Of a stretch of 64,000 nucleotides of DNA, positions 55,626 to 64,000 are shown piece by piece. The position numbers and the translations under genes were made by a program. The DNA is from Natranaerovirga hydrolytica. Its GTDB lineage: Bacteria > Bacillota > Clostridia > Lachnospirales > DSM-24629. The notes beneath the pieces were generated by a model. That model was not told the DNA's origin. It made no database searches and worked only from the letters and a program-made list of their open reading frames with translations. The stretch's first letter is position 1. Each line of letters opens with the position of its first letter. Where the stretch lies: assembly GCF_004339095.1 (NCBI RefSeq), contig NZ_SMGQ01000015.1:62001-126000 (forward strand), written 5' to 3'.

Positions 55626-56543
55626 TTAAACCAATCTTCCTTGAAAAGCATTTCTTTCTTTAAATCGTTTCATCATATTATTTAGAACATTTCTTTTATA
55701 GCCACTCCATTTTGGCGCGATTAGAATATCCTTAGGCCCATCGCCAGTGATTCTATGAATGACAATGTTTTGTGGCAAGCGCTCAATACAATCAATAACT
55801 AAATCAATATAAGCTTCTTGGCTTAAAACCTTAATGTGATCATCCAAATACAACTTTGCCAAATCGGTATGTTCTAATATATGAAGCAACTGTAACTTCA
55901 CACCAGAGATAGGCAAATGAGAGATATGCTCAATAGAGCGAAAAAAATCATTTGTATCTTCATAAGGCAACCCAAGGATTAAATGGACAACAATGGGGAT
56001 ACCCCTTGTATTTAACTGATGAACAGCATTATCAAAGCAGTTTAGCGTATAACCTCTTCGTATCCATTGAGCCGTCTGTTCATTTGTGGTTTGCAAACCT
56101 AATTCGATCCATACCTTTTTGATTTGATTCAGTTCGGACAATAAGTTTAATATATCTTCATTTAAACAATCAGGACGTGTGGCAATTGAAATCCCTACAA
56201 TATCCGGATGCATAATGGCTTCGTAATAAATGCTTCTTAGTTTTTCTAAAGGCCCATAAGTATTGGTAAAAGCTTGAAAATAAGCAACATATTTATGACC
56301 GGTATTTTTTTTAGACAACAAAGCCTTACCCTCTTCAATTTGTTTCGTAATGGATAAAAGAGTAGAAGGTGTAAACTCTCCAGAACCACCTTTGCTACAA
56401 AATATACACCCTCTATTATCAAGGGTACCGTCTCTGTTAGGACAAGTAAAGCTACCGTCTAAAGAAATTTTATAAACTTTTTCATTGAATAATTCTTTGT
56501 AATAAGTACTCAGTGAATAGTAAGGCTTATCATCCCATTTCAT
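55626..56543 (-). CDS. TIGR01212-family radical SAM protein (YtqA/YhcC type)
   Basis: This 305-residue radical SAM enzyme has the cluster-binding cysteines in FTCPNRDGTLDNRGCIFC, a spacing typical of the YtqA/YhcC group. GSGEF follows the cluster, and GISIATRPDCLNEDIL and IELGLQTTNEQTAQWIRRGY are further family motifs. Recent work links Bacillus YtqA to tRNA wobble-uridine modification; I recall this and did not check it. No partner gene is adjacent. The start is at ATG with no strong site visible nearby, so the start is the least certain part. Confidence 0.9.
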   Translation of the reverse strand: MKWDDKPYYSLSTYYKELFNEKVYKISLDGSFTCPNRDGTLDNRGCIFCSKGGSGEFTPSTLLSITKQIEEGKALLSKKNTGHKYVAYFQAFTNTYGPLEKLRSIYYEAIMHPDIVGISIATRPDCLNEDILNLLSELNQIKKVWIELGLQTTNEQTAQWIRRGYTLNCFDNAVHQLNTRGIPIVVHLILGLPYEDTNDFFRSIEHISHLPISGVKLQLLHILEHTDLAKLYLDDHIKVLSQEAYIDLVIDCIERLPQNIVIHRITGDGPKDILIAPKWSGYKRNVLNNMMKRFKERNAFQGRLV

Positions 56544-56684
56544 GATATAAATATCCTTCCCATATAAAACTTTGGATTCATCTTAAATAGGAAAGACCTT
56601 TATGTGAAAAAATCCTCCTATTAACTTTTCTTATATCCATTATACGATAAAGAAAAATCAATTCATAGAGGATTTATAAAATAA

Positions 56685-57134
56685 TTATATAAAGACTCGT
56701 TGTTCTTGATGCAAGGCTACTTTTGCTTTGCGTATCTCTTGGCATTGCGCCACCAAATCATCCCAATTTTTTTGAGAAGACAAATCTTTTACCATTTCAA
56801 TAAAGTCCATTTTAATATTAAAAAGAATATTTTTCTTGATTAATTCTTTGTCATCATATTGAGCCTCAAGAATATGAGTAATGGTATCAATGGCTTCATC
56901 AGGTATAGTAGATGGAATATAGGGCATAATAACCTTAAAAATTTCTTCTAGCTCATTATATTGTTTTTCAAAAGGATTGTTTTTAAATCTTTTTAAATAC
57001 CAATTAAAGGACTCTATATTAAAAAAAATAACATTATCAACATCGGAGTAATCATAATTTAAAAGGGTATGTTTAAACTCATATAATTTTACTTCTAATT
57101 CCTTTTCACTTATTATTTCCTGTGTCATATCCAT
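56685..57134 (-). CDS. Unrecognised helical acidic protein
   Basis: I do not recognise this 149-residue protein. It is soluble, nearly all helical and rich in Glu, Asp, Lys and Ile, with no cysteines in key positions and no motif that I can place. ATG at 57134 follows AGAAGG by seven bases. It stands alone between the radical SAM gene and an ABC operon, in the same direction as both. Confidence 0.6.
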   Translation of the reverse strand: MDMTQEIISEKELEVKLYEFKHTLLNYDYSDVDNVIFFNIESFNWYLKRFKNNPFEKQYNELEEIFKVIMPYIPSTIPDEAIDTITHILEAQYDDKELIKKNILFNIKMDFIEMVKDLSSQKNWDDLVAQCQEIRKAKVALHQEQRVFI

Positions 57135-57226
57135 AATCAAGCCTTCTTTCTGAAATCATATTGTGTAAAGGATATATAATATAGTAATACTATATGCACC
57201 AGAAGAAAAACTTAAACAAACAAAAA

Positions 57227-57251
57227 TAACCTATTGAAATTCAATAGGTTA
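57227..57251 (-). terminator. Terminator of the SdpR-SdpI-hydrolase-ABC operon
   Basis: TAACCTATTGA and TCAATAGGTTA form an 11-bp stem with a 3-base loop. On the minus strand it is followed by TTTTTG. The permease stop lies in the stem. Confidence 0.85.
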
Positions 57252-57998
57252 GAATTCTTGATTTTTAAATACTTTAACGCTTATGATGAGAAATATTGTT
57301 ATTAATAGAAGAGATGAAAAAACAGTCGTCAGTAAATCATTGGAAGTACCTTGTAAATAAAGTTCATTGCTTATATTACTAAGATAAGCAGGCGAGTATT
57401 TATTAATATAGGGGACACTTGCAATAATATTAAAAACAATATAAGCACCAAAAGTTAAACCAGCTGCCATTGAAAAAGAATAACTGATGACGCTCATGAG
57501 GATAGCAACAACAATTAAAAACAAACCATAGAGCCAAGTCGTTCCAAAGGAAATCAGTAATGCAGGGGTATAAGCTTCTTCAAATAAAAGGTAAGTATAT
57601 AAATAGGTAATGCAAACGCTAAGCCAATAAACAAAAGTAAAGAAGGTGCAATAGACTAAAGTTTTAGTCAGCAATAATTTTCTTCGCTCTAAACCTTTTG
57701 AAAGAATGAGCATTATGGAACCTTTTGACTTTTCACTTACAACAGTACCACTTGTAAGAATTATTAAAATGATAACATTGATGGTGTTGTTGCTAAAAAA
57801 TTGTGTATAGGCATCGGTAAAAACAGGAGACGGTAAGGTTATATCTAAATCTCCAAAATTAATAATTATTTCGTTAATATATCGAGCTGTAACAGGACTT
57901 ACAATTGCAAAAAATATAAATAAGACTGTTATGACAAGGAATCTATGGGTTTTAATTAATTCCTTTAATTCTTTTTTAAAAAAAGCGTAGGATATCAT
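57249..57998 (-). CDS. ABC-2 type transporter permease
   Basis: This 249-residue protein has six hydrophobic segments and the layout of NatB/BcrB-type permeases, with SGTVVSEKSKGSIMLILSKGLERRKLLLTK as the usual cytoplasmic loop after the second segment (shown here in part: EKSKGSIMLILSKGLERR). It overlaps the ATPase gene by four bases. It is the last gene of a minus-strand operon that starts at an ArsR regulator. Substrates of this class include peptides and antimicrobials; the one here is unknown. Confidence 0.85.
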   Translation of the reverse strand: MISYAFFKKELKELIKTHRFLVITVLFIFFAIVSPVTARYINEIIINFGDLDITLPSPVFTDAYTQFFSNNTINVIILIILTSGTVVSEKSKGSIMLILSKGLERRKLLLTKTLVYCTFFTFVYWLSVCITYLYTYLLFEEAYTPALLISFGTTWLYGLFLIVVAILMSVISYSFSMAAGLTFGAYIVFNIIASVPYINKYSPAYLSNISNELYLQGTSNDLLTTVFSSLLLITIFLIISVKVFKNQEF

Positions 57999-58918
57999 AA
58001 ATTATTCACCACCTGCATAAAAACTTCTTCTAAAGAAGGCTCTTTAGTTATAAATTGTCTTAAATGTAAATTGTGGTCTGAGACAATTTTAGGAATTTCT
58101 TTTTGGGCATTACGAATATCCGTAACAGAAACAAGTAAATTAGTTTCTGTAGGATCTAAATTTTTAACCCAAGAACAATCCTTTATTCTATTGGTTAATA
58201 GAGTTATTTCTTCTTTAGAAGATAATGTTATACTTAATGTATCAATACCATAAGAATTTTTTAACTCAGTGATTGTACTTTCAATCACTTTTATTCCTTT
58301 ATTTAGAATTAATACATTATCACATATGCGTTCGACATCACTTAAAATGTGAGTAGAAAAAAATACTGTAACTTTACCTTTTAATTTATAGATAATATCT
58401 AATACTTCCTTTCTGCCAATAGGATCAAGAGCAGAGGTTGGCTCATCAAGAAATATGATTTTGGGTTCATTTATTAAAGCTTGTGCAATTCCCAATCTTT
58501 GTTTCATACCTCTTGAATAACCTTTTATTTTTTTCTTGTTATTTTGAAGCCCAACCAATTGTAATAGATCATCAATCTTAGTGTCTAAAATATTACCAGA
58601 TAAACCTAATAATTCTCCAGATAATTTGAGAAAATCATAAGCCGTCATCCAAGAATAAAATTCAGGTACATCAGGTAAAAAGCCAATGTGTTTTAAAGCA
58701 TTAACTTTTCCAAAATGGACGGTTTCACCACATATCTTAATGGTCCCTGAAGTAGGTTTGAAAAGACCAATAAGCATTTTTATGGTTGTGGTTTTACCAG
58801 AGCCATTTGGCCCTAAAAAACCATAAATACTACCTTCTTCAATATTAAGATTGAGATTATTGACAGCAGTATTGTTTTTAAATTTTTTTGTTAAGTTAGT
58901 GGCCTCAATCACATACAT
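57995..58918 (-). CDS. ABC transporter ATP-binding protein (BcrA/NatA-like)
   Basis: This 307-residue ATPase has Walker A (FLGPNGSGKTTTIKML), the signature KGYSRGMKQRLGIAQAL, Walker B (IIFLDEPTSALDP) and the switch His in VFFSTHILSDVE. The about 90-residue C-terminal extension is usual in the NatA/BcrA group of exporters. It follows the small PLDc_N membrane protein by three bases and overlaps the permease by four, so all three are coupled. Export of a membrane-active compound is the most likely role by family and context. Confidence 0.92.
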   Translation of the reverse strand: MYVIEATNLTKKFKNNTAVNNLNLNIEEGSIYGFLGPNGSGKTTTIKMLIGLFKPTSGTIKICGETVHFGKVNALKHIGFLPDVPEFYSWMTAYDFLKLSGELLGLSGNILDTKIDDLLQLVGLQNNKKKIKGYSRGMKQRLGIAQALINEPKIIFLDEPTSALDPIGRKEVLDIIYKLKGKVTVFFSTHILSDVERICDNVLILNKGIKVIESTITELKNSYGIDTLSITLSSKEEITLLTNRIKDCSWVKNLDPTETNLLVSVTDIRNAQKEIPKIVSDHNLHLRQFITKEPSLEEVFMQVVNNL

Positions 58919-58921
58919 AGG

Positions 58922-59119
58922 TTATGCCTCCTCGCTAAATAAAAAGTAAATAATAGGACCCAAAATCGTTAAAGCAATAATGATGATAAGCCATATCCAT
59001 TTGTGATCAAATCTTACAGCTTCTCTTCTCATTAGATGATAAATTGCAAAAATTTGTAGCCCTAGCTGAATCATTATTATTGGAATCAGAATAGGAAGTA
59101 AATCAAAAAGCATATTCAT
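58922..59119 (-). CDS. Small PLDc_N-domain membrane protein
   Basis: This 65-residue protein has two membrane segments and the PLDc_N signature: the tail GPIIYFLFSEE follows the second helix after a KWIWLII stretch. Such proteins occur as single small proteins near ABC transporters and antimicrobial-immunity genes. It starts with AAGGAG ten bases upstream. It lies between the lipoprotein hydrolase and the ABC ATPase, so it may assist the exporter or anchor it. Confidence 0.8.
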   Translation of the reverse strand: MNMLFDLLPILIPIIMIQLGLQIFAIYHLMRREAVRFDHKWIWLIIIIALTILGPIIYFLFSEEA

Positions 59120-59181
59120 CGACCCATCTCCTTACAAAGTATTTTTGGTCAATCGTAAAAGAAACTTCATAACTACCCATG

Positions 59182-60522
59182 CTAATTTAAGATGAAATGA
59201 ACAATGGCTTCAATAACAGAATCAGCAACGGTATTGGAGACAAAATATTCTTCAGGATTAGGTTCCCCTTCTCCAAACATCATAAGATGATTAATCCCTT
59301 CTAAAGATACAAAAGTATTTTTATCTTGATGTCCAACGGTTTCTTTCCATAGATTAAAATCAGTCATAGTGACTTGATAATCTCTTTCACCTTGTAGGAA
59401 TAGTATGGGTTGGTCAATTTCTAGTACCAATTCTAATGGTTCGTATGCCATTAGATCTTTCCAATAAGGCTTATAAGAACCTAAAACAGGTGTATGCTCA
59501 TCAATAGAATCGCTTCTTATAAGTTCAATTGAATCTTTTAAAACATTTAATTGAGCTAATTCATCTGGCGATAGATTATCACTGCGTCCCAAGAAGAAAG
59601 CATATTGATCTTCTACTACATCAAGTAGATTCCTTGAATTGCCAGCCATAACAACATACCCAGCAACACCATCAGTTTTTTGAGCAATTCGAGGAATAAC
59701 ATAGCCACCTAAGCTGTGTCCAATAAGATAAATATTATCAGGATCAATCTCGTCTAAAGTAGACAAAGTATCAACTGCTAAATAAGCATCTTCAATGGTT
59801 TCTTCGTAAACGGTAAGTTTTGTATCAAAAGCTGTTGCTTCTGGATAGGTGTAAGTACGCTTATCATATCTAAAACTAGCAATGCCATTATTGGCTAATG
59901 CATAAGCGATGTCTCTAAAGGGTTTGTTAGGTCCGATAGTCTCATCTCTATCATTTGGTCCAGAACCATGTACCAATATAACCACAGGTGGAGAATCAAC
60001 ATTTTTTGGTAGAGTCAATGTACCTTCTAATGGATATTCTTGGGTTCCAAAAGTAATATTTGTTGTATAATATTTTTCTGAATCAATTGGTGTCGTATCA
60101 TTTATAGGTGCAATATTGATGCCATTAATGTTTTCATCGTCATCAAAAGTAATAATGATATTAATATTAGAATAAGAAAATGCACTATTAATGACAACAG
60201 AAGTATGTGAGTCCACAATGACGGTTTGCGTATCTACAAACTCAACAAACTCACCAAATTGAACAGTGATTTGCCCCATCATAGTTTCATAAATATTTTC
60301 ATTAACTGCCTGAGTCAAATCCTCACTATGAGGATAATCATTGTACGCACTGACGTAGTTTCCATTTAATAAATCTTCAACATAATTTTTAGCCATGGTT
60401 TCAAGTTTTTCATTTGACACTTCGGTTACATCTTGAGTATCTGAAGGCATTGAAGAAAATTCATCACAACCAACAAATATAACACTCATAATAATCAATA
60501 AAATCCCTAAATATTTTTTCAT
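59182..60522 (-). CDS. Lipoprotein alpha/beta hydrolase with DUF3887-like N-terminal domain
   Basis: This 446-residue protein starts with a lipoprotein signal (LLIIMSVIFVGCDEFSS) and Cys19 as the lipidated residue. Residues about 35-135 form a DUF3887-like domain, and the rest is an alpha/beta hydrolase: HGSGPNDRDETIGPNKPF, the nucleophile elbow YLIGHSLGGYVIPR, the Asp in QGERDYQVT and the His in GINHLMMFGEG. It is placed outside the membrane and probably cleaves an ester or peptide. It follows SdpI in the operon. Such exported hydrolases often accompany SdpI-like proteins and exporters; the target is not known. Confidence 0.88.
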   Translation of the reverse strand: MKKYLGILLIIMSVIFVGCDEFSSMPSDTQDVTEVSNEKLETMAKNYVEDLLNGNYVSAYNDYPHSEDLTQAVNENIYETMMGQITVQFGEFVEFVDTQTVIVDSHTSVVINSAFSYSNINIIITFDDDENINGINIAPINDTTPIDSEKYYTTNITFGTQEYPLEGTLTLPKNVDSPPVVILVHGSGPNDRDETIGPNKPFRDIAYALANNGIASFRYDKRTYTYPEATAFDTKLTVYEETIEDAYLAVDTLSTLDEIDPDNIYLIGHSLGGYVIPRIAQKTDGVAGYVVMAGNSRNLLDVVEDQYAFFLGRSDNLSPDELAQLNVLKDSIELIRSDSIDEHTPVLGSYKPYWKDLMAYEPLELVLEIDQPILFLQGERDYQVTMTDFNLWKETVGHQDKNTFVSLEGINHLMMFGEGEPNPEEYFVSNTVADSVIEAIVHFILN

Positions 60523-60542
60523 AATAAAAACCCCTTTTTAAA

Positions 60543-61175
60543 TTATTTTTTTGTTTTTTTAAACTCAACATAAGAATAAACGGTTAAATATAAAACAATA
60601 ATGAATATCAAAGCAAAAGTAAAATAATAGACCAATAGATGCCTTATAAAAATTTGTATTAAAAACAATATACCCATAACAATAAATAGGTAGCCACCTA
60701 ATTGATGGGTTTTCTTCCAAACATGTTCATTGGCCAATGTCCAAGGTGTTCTGATCCCCACAAAGTAATTATGTCTAAATTGTGGCATGTAGTTTCCAAT
60801 AACAATGAATACTATACCAACAATTAAAGGAACAAATGTGTTAATGCTAATATTAATACCAAAAGCTACAGCAATCATAAACCACTGAATAACTATAAGC
60901 AGTAAAATAGTAGCAGCACGGATAATGTCATAAGCATTTTTATGTTTTTTGAAATTCTCTTTTTTAGGATCAATTTTAGGGATAATTTCAAACCCTAAAT
61001 ACACAATGACTGGTAATATACCAGTAATTAAAACCATCCATTTGGGATCATATCGTGTTGCTTCTCCATGTACATCCCAGTGCATAATAATTTGTTCGGG
61101 GAGATAAAAATAAGCAATTACCGTACCTATTAAAGAGACTATAGATAATACCAATATAAATTTATTCTTCATCAT
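60543..61175 (-). CDS. SdpI-family membrane protein
   Basis: This 210-residue protein has five or six membrane segments. The first part has the DUF1648 motif IIMHWDVHGEATRYDPKW, and the later part the SdpI motif FVGIRTPWTLANEHVWKKTHQ. In Bacillus SdpI gives immunity to the cannibalism toxin SDP and sequesters the SdpR repressor. The upstream ArsR-family gene overlaps it by 14 bases. The start is placed at the second ATG after GGAGGATGAAA. No SDP toxin precursor gene is visible here. Confidence 0.9.
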   Translation of the reverse strand: MMKNKFILVLSIVSLIGTVIAYFYLPEQIIMHWDVHGEATRYDPKWMVLITGILPVIVYLGFEIIPKIDPKKENFKKHKNAYDIIRAATILLLIVIQWFMIAVAFGINISINTFVPLIVGIVFIVIGNYMPQFRHNYFVGIRTPWTLANEHVWKKTHQLGGYLFIVMGILFLIQIFIRHLLVYYFTFALIFIIVLYLTVYSYVEFKKTKK

Positions 61176-61440
61176 TTTCATCCTCCTTTTTTGATAAATC
61201 AAAAAACCATTTGACTATATTTTGAAAAACAGTTGTATTAAGTGAATAGATAATATTTTGTCCTTGCCTTTCAGTAAAAACCAATTTAGCATTTTTTAAT
61301 ATGGTAAGATGATGGCTAATAGAAGGTTTACTAATATCAAATTCATCTGCAATTTCACCAGCAGTCATATCCTTTTCATACAAAAGTTCTAACATTTTTC
61401 TACGGTTTGGATCAGACAAAGCTTTAAATATGTCATTCAA
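61162..61440 (-). CDS. ArsR-family repressor, SdpR-like
   Basis: This 92-residue winged-helix protein has the ArsR core IFKALSDPNRRKMLELLYEK, AGEIADEFDISKPSISHHLTIL and the wing ERQGQNIIYSLN. It lacks the metal-binding Cys pattern of classical ArsR, as SdpR does. The start is TTG after AGAGGTGA. It is first in the operon and overlaps sdpI-like. A 16-base perfect-armed palindrome lies between its promoter and start, so it probably represses itself. Confidence 0.88.
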   Translation of the reverse strand: MNDIFKALSDPNRRKMLELLYEKDMTAGEIADEFDISKPSISHHLTILKNAKLVFTERQGQNIIYSLNTTVFQNIVKWFFDLSKKEDENDEE

Positions 61441-61468
61441 AAAATCACCTCTTTAGACCTTTATATAA

Positions 61469-61484
61469 TTAGATAAATATCTAA
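61469..61484. promoter_or_regulatory. ArsR/SdpR-type operator
   Basis: TTAGATA and TATCTAA are 7-base perfect arms around two central bases. The site lies just downstream of the -10 box of the operon promoter, where binding would block transcription. Confidence 0.7.
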
Positions 61485-61488
61485 ATGC

Positions 61489-61517
61489 AGTATAATATAT
61501 GCCAAATAATTTGTCAA
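61489..61517 (-). promoter_or_regulatory. Promoter of the SdpR-SdpI operon
   Basis: On the minus strand TTGACA (61512-61517) and TATACT (61489-61494) have a 17-base spacer, close to consensus. Confidence 0.8.
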
Positions 61518-61595
61518 GGTGACAAAGATAGTAATATAATTGTAGCTAAAAGTGTGGGTTTAATAATGTGCATTACTAATGACGGGTATAAAAAA

Positions 61596-61625
61596 TCGCC
61601 AACGACTTAAAAAAGTCATTAGCGA
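61596..61625 (-). terminator. Terminator after malic enzyme
   Basis: TCGC, then a mostly paired inner stem with GACTT/AAGTC, then GCGA. On the minus strand a TTTTTT run follows. Confidence 0.8.
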
Positions 61626-61644
61626 CACGCCTTTATTTATAAAA

Positions 61645-62793
61645 TTAAACCAAAGATTTTACGGCATTAGCAACAGCATCAACTACTCTTGAATCAAATG
61701 CTTCTGGTATAATGTTATCTTCATTAAGCTGGTCTGCACTTATCAGTTTGGCAATGGCTTTGGCAGCAGCTAATTTCATATCTTCCGTTATTTGTGTGGC
61801 ATGGCTTTCTAAAGCACCTTTGAAAATTCCAGGAAATGCCAATACATTATTGACTTGATTAGGAAAATCAGAACGACCTGTACCAACTACTTTTGCACCA
61901 GCAGCTTTTGCAACATCAGGCATAATTTCTGGCACTGGATTAGCCATAGCAAAAATAATCGGATCCTTTGACATCGTCTGAACCATTTCTTTGGTTAAGA
62001 TATTTGGAGCAGAAACACCAACAAAAATATCAGCATTTTCTAAGGCTTTCGTTAAGTCTCCTTCTTCATTGTTATTATTAGTGATGTTTGCCATTTCTTT
62101 TTGAGCCCAATTTAACCAAGGGGCATCCGGTCTAAGAATACCTTCTTTATCACACATAATAATATTTTTTACACCATATAATAATAATAGCTTTGCAATA
62201 GCAATACCTGCTGAACCAGCGCCATTAACAACGACTTTACAATCCTTTTCATTTTTATTTACCAATTTTAATGCATTGATAACCCCTGCTAATACCACAA
62301 TAGCTGTACCATGTTGATCATCATGAAAGACAGGAATGTCTAAAGTTTCTTTTAAAGCATTTTCAATCTCAAAACATCTAGGTGCAGCAATATCTTCAAG
62401 ATTAATGCCACCAAAAGTAGGTGCTAATAACTTAACCGCTTGAATAATCTCTTCAGTGTCTTGGGTGTCAAGACATATGGGAAAGGCATTAACTCCAGCA
62501 AATTCCTTGAATAAAACGCATTTACCTTCCATAACGGGCATAGCAGCATGAGGGCCAATATTACCTAATCCTAAAACAGCACTACCATCAGATATGACAG
62601 CTACAGTATTGCCTTTTAGGGTATAGTTATAAACCTCATCTTGATTAGCAAATATCTCTTTACAAGGTTCTGCAACACCTGGTGTATAAGCAAGAGCTAA
62701 ATCTTCACTGGTTTTTACAGAACACTTGGATGTGGTTTCAATCTTTCCTTTCCACTCTTTATGTAAAGCAAGTGCCTTTTCTCGTGTGTTCAT
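61645..62793 (-). CDS. Malic enzyme, NAD(P)-dependent, decarboxylating
   Basis: This 382-residue enzyme converts malate to pyruvate and CO2. It is the short bacterial form: [13 protein letters not shown] (with the Tyr of the active site), the [14 protein letters not shown] metal site, [15 protein letters not shown], and the dinucleotide-binding [31 protein letters not shown] and [17 protein letters not shown] complete the site. ATG after GAGGTGA is used; a longer frame of 26 codons has no site. It is a single-gene unit. The 308 bases upstream hold only AT-rich promoter DNA for this gene and the next, with no clear box that I would name. Confidence 0.96.
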   Translation of the reverse strand: MNTREKALALHKEWKGKIETTSKCSVKTSEDLALAYTPGVAEPCKEIFANQDEVYNYTLKGNTVAVISDGSAVLGLGNIGPHAAMPVMEGKCVLFKEFAGVNAFPICLDTQDTEEIIQAVKLLAPTFGGINLEDIAAPRCFEIENALKETLDIPVFHDDQHGTAIVVLAGVINALKLVNKNEKDCKVVVNGAGSAGIAIAKLLLLYGVKNIIMCDKEGILRPDAPWLNWAQKEMANITNNNNEEGDLTKALENADIFVGVSAPNILTKEMVQTMSKDPIIFAMANPVPEIMPDVAKAAGAKVVGTGRSDFPNQVNNVLAFPGIFKGALESHATQITEDMKLAAAKAIAKLISADQLNEDNIIPEAFDSRVVDAVANAVKSLV

Positions 62794-63101
62794 TTTATTC
62801 ACCTCATTATATTTTCTAATAATCTTAAAAGCCCAGATTATCAATAGATTTTGAATGGTTAAAGTATCCAAATTTAAGATATCATAGTGCTAAAGTAAAA
62901 GCAAGGATTAAGTGATGATATGTTTGAAATAAATGGTTGATAAGTATAAATACAAGGTTTAAGGAAAGTATATTTAGTTAAGAAGTAAAGAAAATTGCAT
63001 GTTCATTTTTTGTTCTAAATAAAAGTGAGTAAGAATATCAATAATTATAGACAAACTTTATAGAATAAACATTTTTGAAAAAAGGAAGGGAGTTTTATTG
63101 A

Positions 63102-63752
63102 ATGACGGACAAAATTATAAGAAACAACCAAGTAAATTTAATCGGTAAGGTATTGACGGATTTTGAATTTAGTCATGAAGTGTTTGGGGAAGGTTTTTAT
63201 ACTTTTGAAATTGAGGTGCCAAGATTAAGTGAAGCAGTAGATGTTATTCCCGTATTGGTTTCAGATCGACTCATTAATGTAGATGAGAAAGTTAAGGGGA
63301 AATTTATAGATATTAAAGGACAGTTTAGATCCTATAATAGACAAGAAAATGGTAGAAACAGATTGCTTCTTACAGTTTTTGTTAGAGAAATTTCAGTGTT
63401 AGAAGATGAAAAAATCAACAGAAATCCTAATTACATATATCTAGATGGATATGTTTGTAAAAATCCAGTATATAGAACCACACCATTTGGACGTGAAATA
63501 ACGGATTTATTAATTGCAGTGAATCGACCTTATAATAAATCTGATTACATTCCTTGTATTAGTTGGGGAAGAAACTCAAGATTTGCCAAAGAATTTTCTG
63601 TAGGACAGAATATAAGGGTATGGGGAAGGATACAAAGCAGAACCTATCAAAAGAAATATGATGAGGACAATATTGTTACAAGGATTGCCTATGAAGTATC
63701 CGTATCCAAAATGGAAGTTGTTGAGGAAGAAAATGAGGAAGCAAATGGATAG
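63102..63752 (+). CDS. Double OB-fold single-stranded DNA-binding-like protein
   Basis: This 216-residue protein has two OB-fold halves of about 100 residues. The first (NNQVNLIGKVLTDFEFSHEV) and second (NYIYLDGYVCKNPVYRTTPF, then GREITDLLIAVNRPYNKSDYIPCISWG, shown in parts) both resemble PriB/SSB-type domains. The second matches the classical SSB pattern best, with IPCISWGRNSRFAKEFSVGQ. It ends in an acidic tail (EVVEEENEEANG) but lacks the usual DDLPF-type tip. It probably binds single-stranded DNA as an accessory SSB, a type seen in Lachnospiraceae relatives. The start follows AAGGGAG. Confidence 0.75.
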   Translation: MTDKIIRNNQVNLIGKVLTDFEFSHEVFGEGFYTFEIEVPRLSEAVDVIPVLVSDRLINVDEKVKGKFIDIKGQFRSYNRQENGRNRLLLTVFVREISVLEDEKINRNPNYIYLDGYVCKNPVYRTTPFGREITDLLIAVNRPYNKSDYIPCISWGRNSRFAKEFSVGQNIRVWGRIQSRTYQKKYDEDNIVTRIAYEVSVSKMEVVEEENEEANG

Positions 63753-63858
63753 AGATACCAAAAACTTGAAAAGAGATGGGTAATATAATATAATTAAGAA
63801 AGAAAATATCAATTTTAAAATTAAAAAAAATGTCTATACTAATAGTATGTCAGTCTAA

Positions 63859-63952
63859 TTACCAAATTTCCTTGCAAGGATTTGGAGATGACACGTTCAT
63901 TGATAACCTGTGCAGCTACTAGGTTTGGAGTTGCATTGGGCAGGTTAATAGG
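63859..63952 (+). repeat. Dispersed intergenic element, copy E
   Basis: The first hairpin has CCAAA/TTTGG around CCTTGCAAGG. GTTCATTGATAACCTGTG then leads to the second stem, AACCTG (63905-63910) with CAGGTT (63941-63946) at the same 30-base spacing as copy D. Inside it ACT/AGT replaces GCT/AGC of copy D. It lies 100 bases after the SSB-like gene. The window ends soon after. Confidence 0.65.
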
Positions 63953-64000
63953 TAAGGACAAAAAAAGTTGCTTTATAACATTAAGAAATACGAATATATA

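Overview
The window is low-GC, densely coded chromosomal DNA from an endospore-forming Firmicute, most likely a Clostridia (Lachnospirales/Vallitalea-like) bacterium. Support comes from an alpha/beta small acid-soluble spore protein at 47998-48219, strong GGAGG-type ribosome binding sites, frequent TTG starts, the clpP-clpX-lon-engB gene order, cdaA-cdaR-glmM-glmS synteny, and several families typical of Clostridia (DUF4364, a DUF6145-like protein, DUF4015). I cannot name the species from sequence alone. I saw no rRNA, tRNA or CRISPR array.

Layout. 1-4.5 kb: the 3' part of purD, then an accessory island with a REP-associated tyrosine transposase (RAYT) flanked by GGGACGGTCC palindromes, a small structured non-coding relic, and an IS110-family element with a long structured leader that is a candidate bridge RNA. 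4.5-13.9 kb: a chemoreceptor, two small membrane proteins, dnaE, pfkA, rubredoxin and a GntR-ABC operon with a clear operator. 14-22.9 kb: KtrAB potassium uptake, a SpoU methyltransferase, a TPR membrane protein, NfeD plus SPFH, a patatin-like lipase and polyphosphate kinase. 23-31 kb: argF, then a cofactor run (birA, DUF6145-like, ECF S-component, coaX, dusB), an unrecognised 319-residue protein, greA and lysS. 31-41 kb: a DUF4015 glycosidase with two membrane proteins, then cdaA-cdaR, glmM, glmS and a ZIP transporter. 41-47.7 kb: a two-component system divergent from a VTC-DUF4956 operon, DUF421, ComFB, and a small Xre-regulator island. 48-55 kb: SASP, tig, clpP, clpX, lon, engB. 55-64 kb: DUF4364, a YtqA-type radical SAM protein, an SdpR/SdpI-like operon with a lipoprotein hydrolase and an ABC exporter, malic enzyme and a double-OB-fold protein.

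Themes. Cyclic di-AMP synthesis (CdaA/CdaR), its usual target KtrA, and a ComFB-family protein all lie in this window. Polyphosphate appears twice: Ppk1, and a VTC-domain protein whose promoter carries 11-bp direct repeats suited to the adjacent OmpR-type regulator. The protein quality-control block (tig, clpP, clpX, lon) is intact.

The most unusual signals are non-coding. (i) The IS110 leader contains two short segments matching its putative outer boundary. (ii) A dispersed intergenic element (copies near 10.7, 34.0, 36.5, 36.6 and 63.9 kb, possibly 6.2 kb) shows compensatory changes in its stems. (iii) Palindromes surround the RAYT gene. (iv) A 2373-2479 relic has two hairpins that each expose GGAGG in the loop. 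(v) A triple repeat lies in the tig leader.
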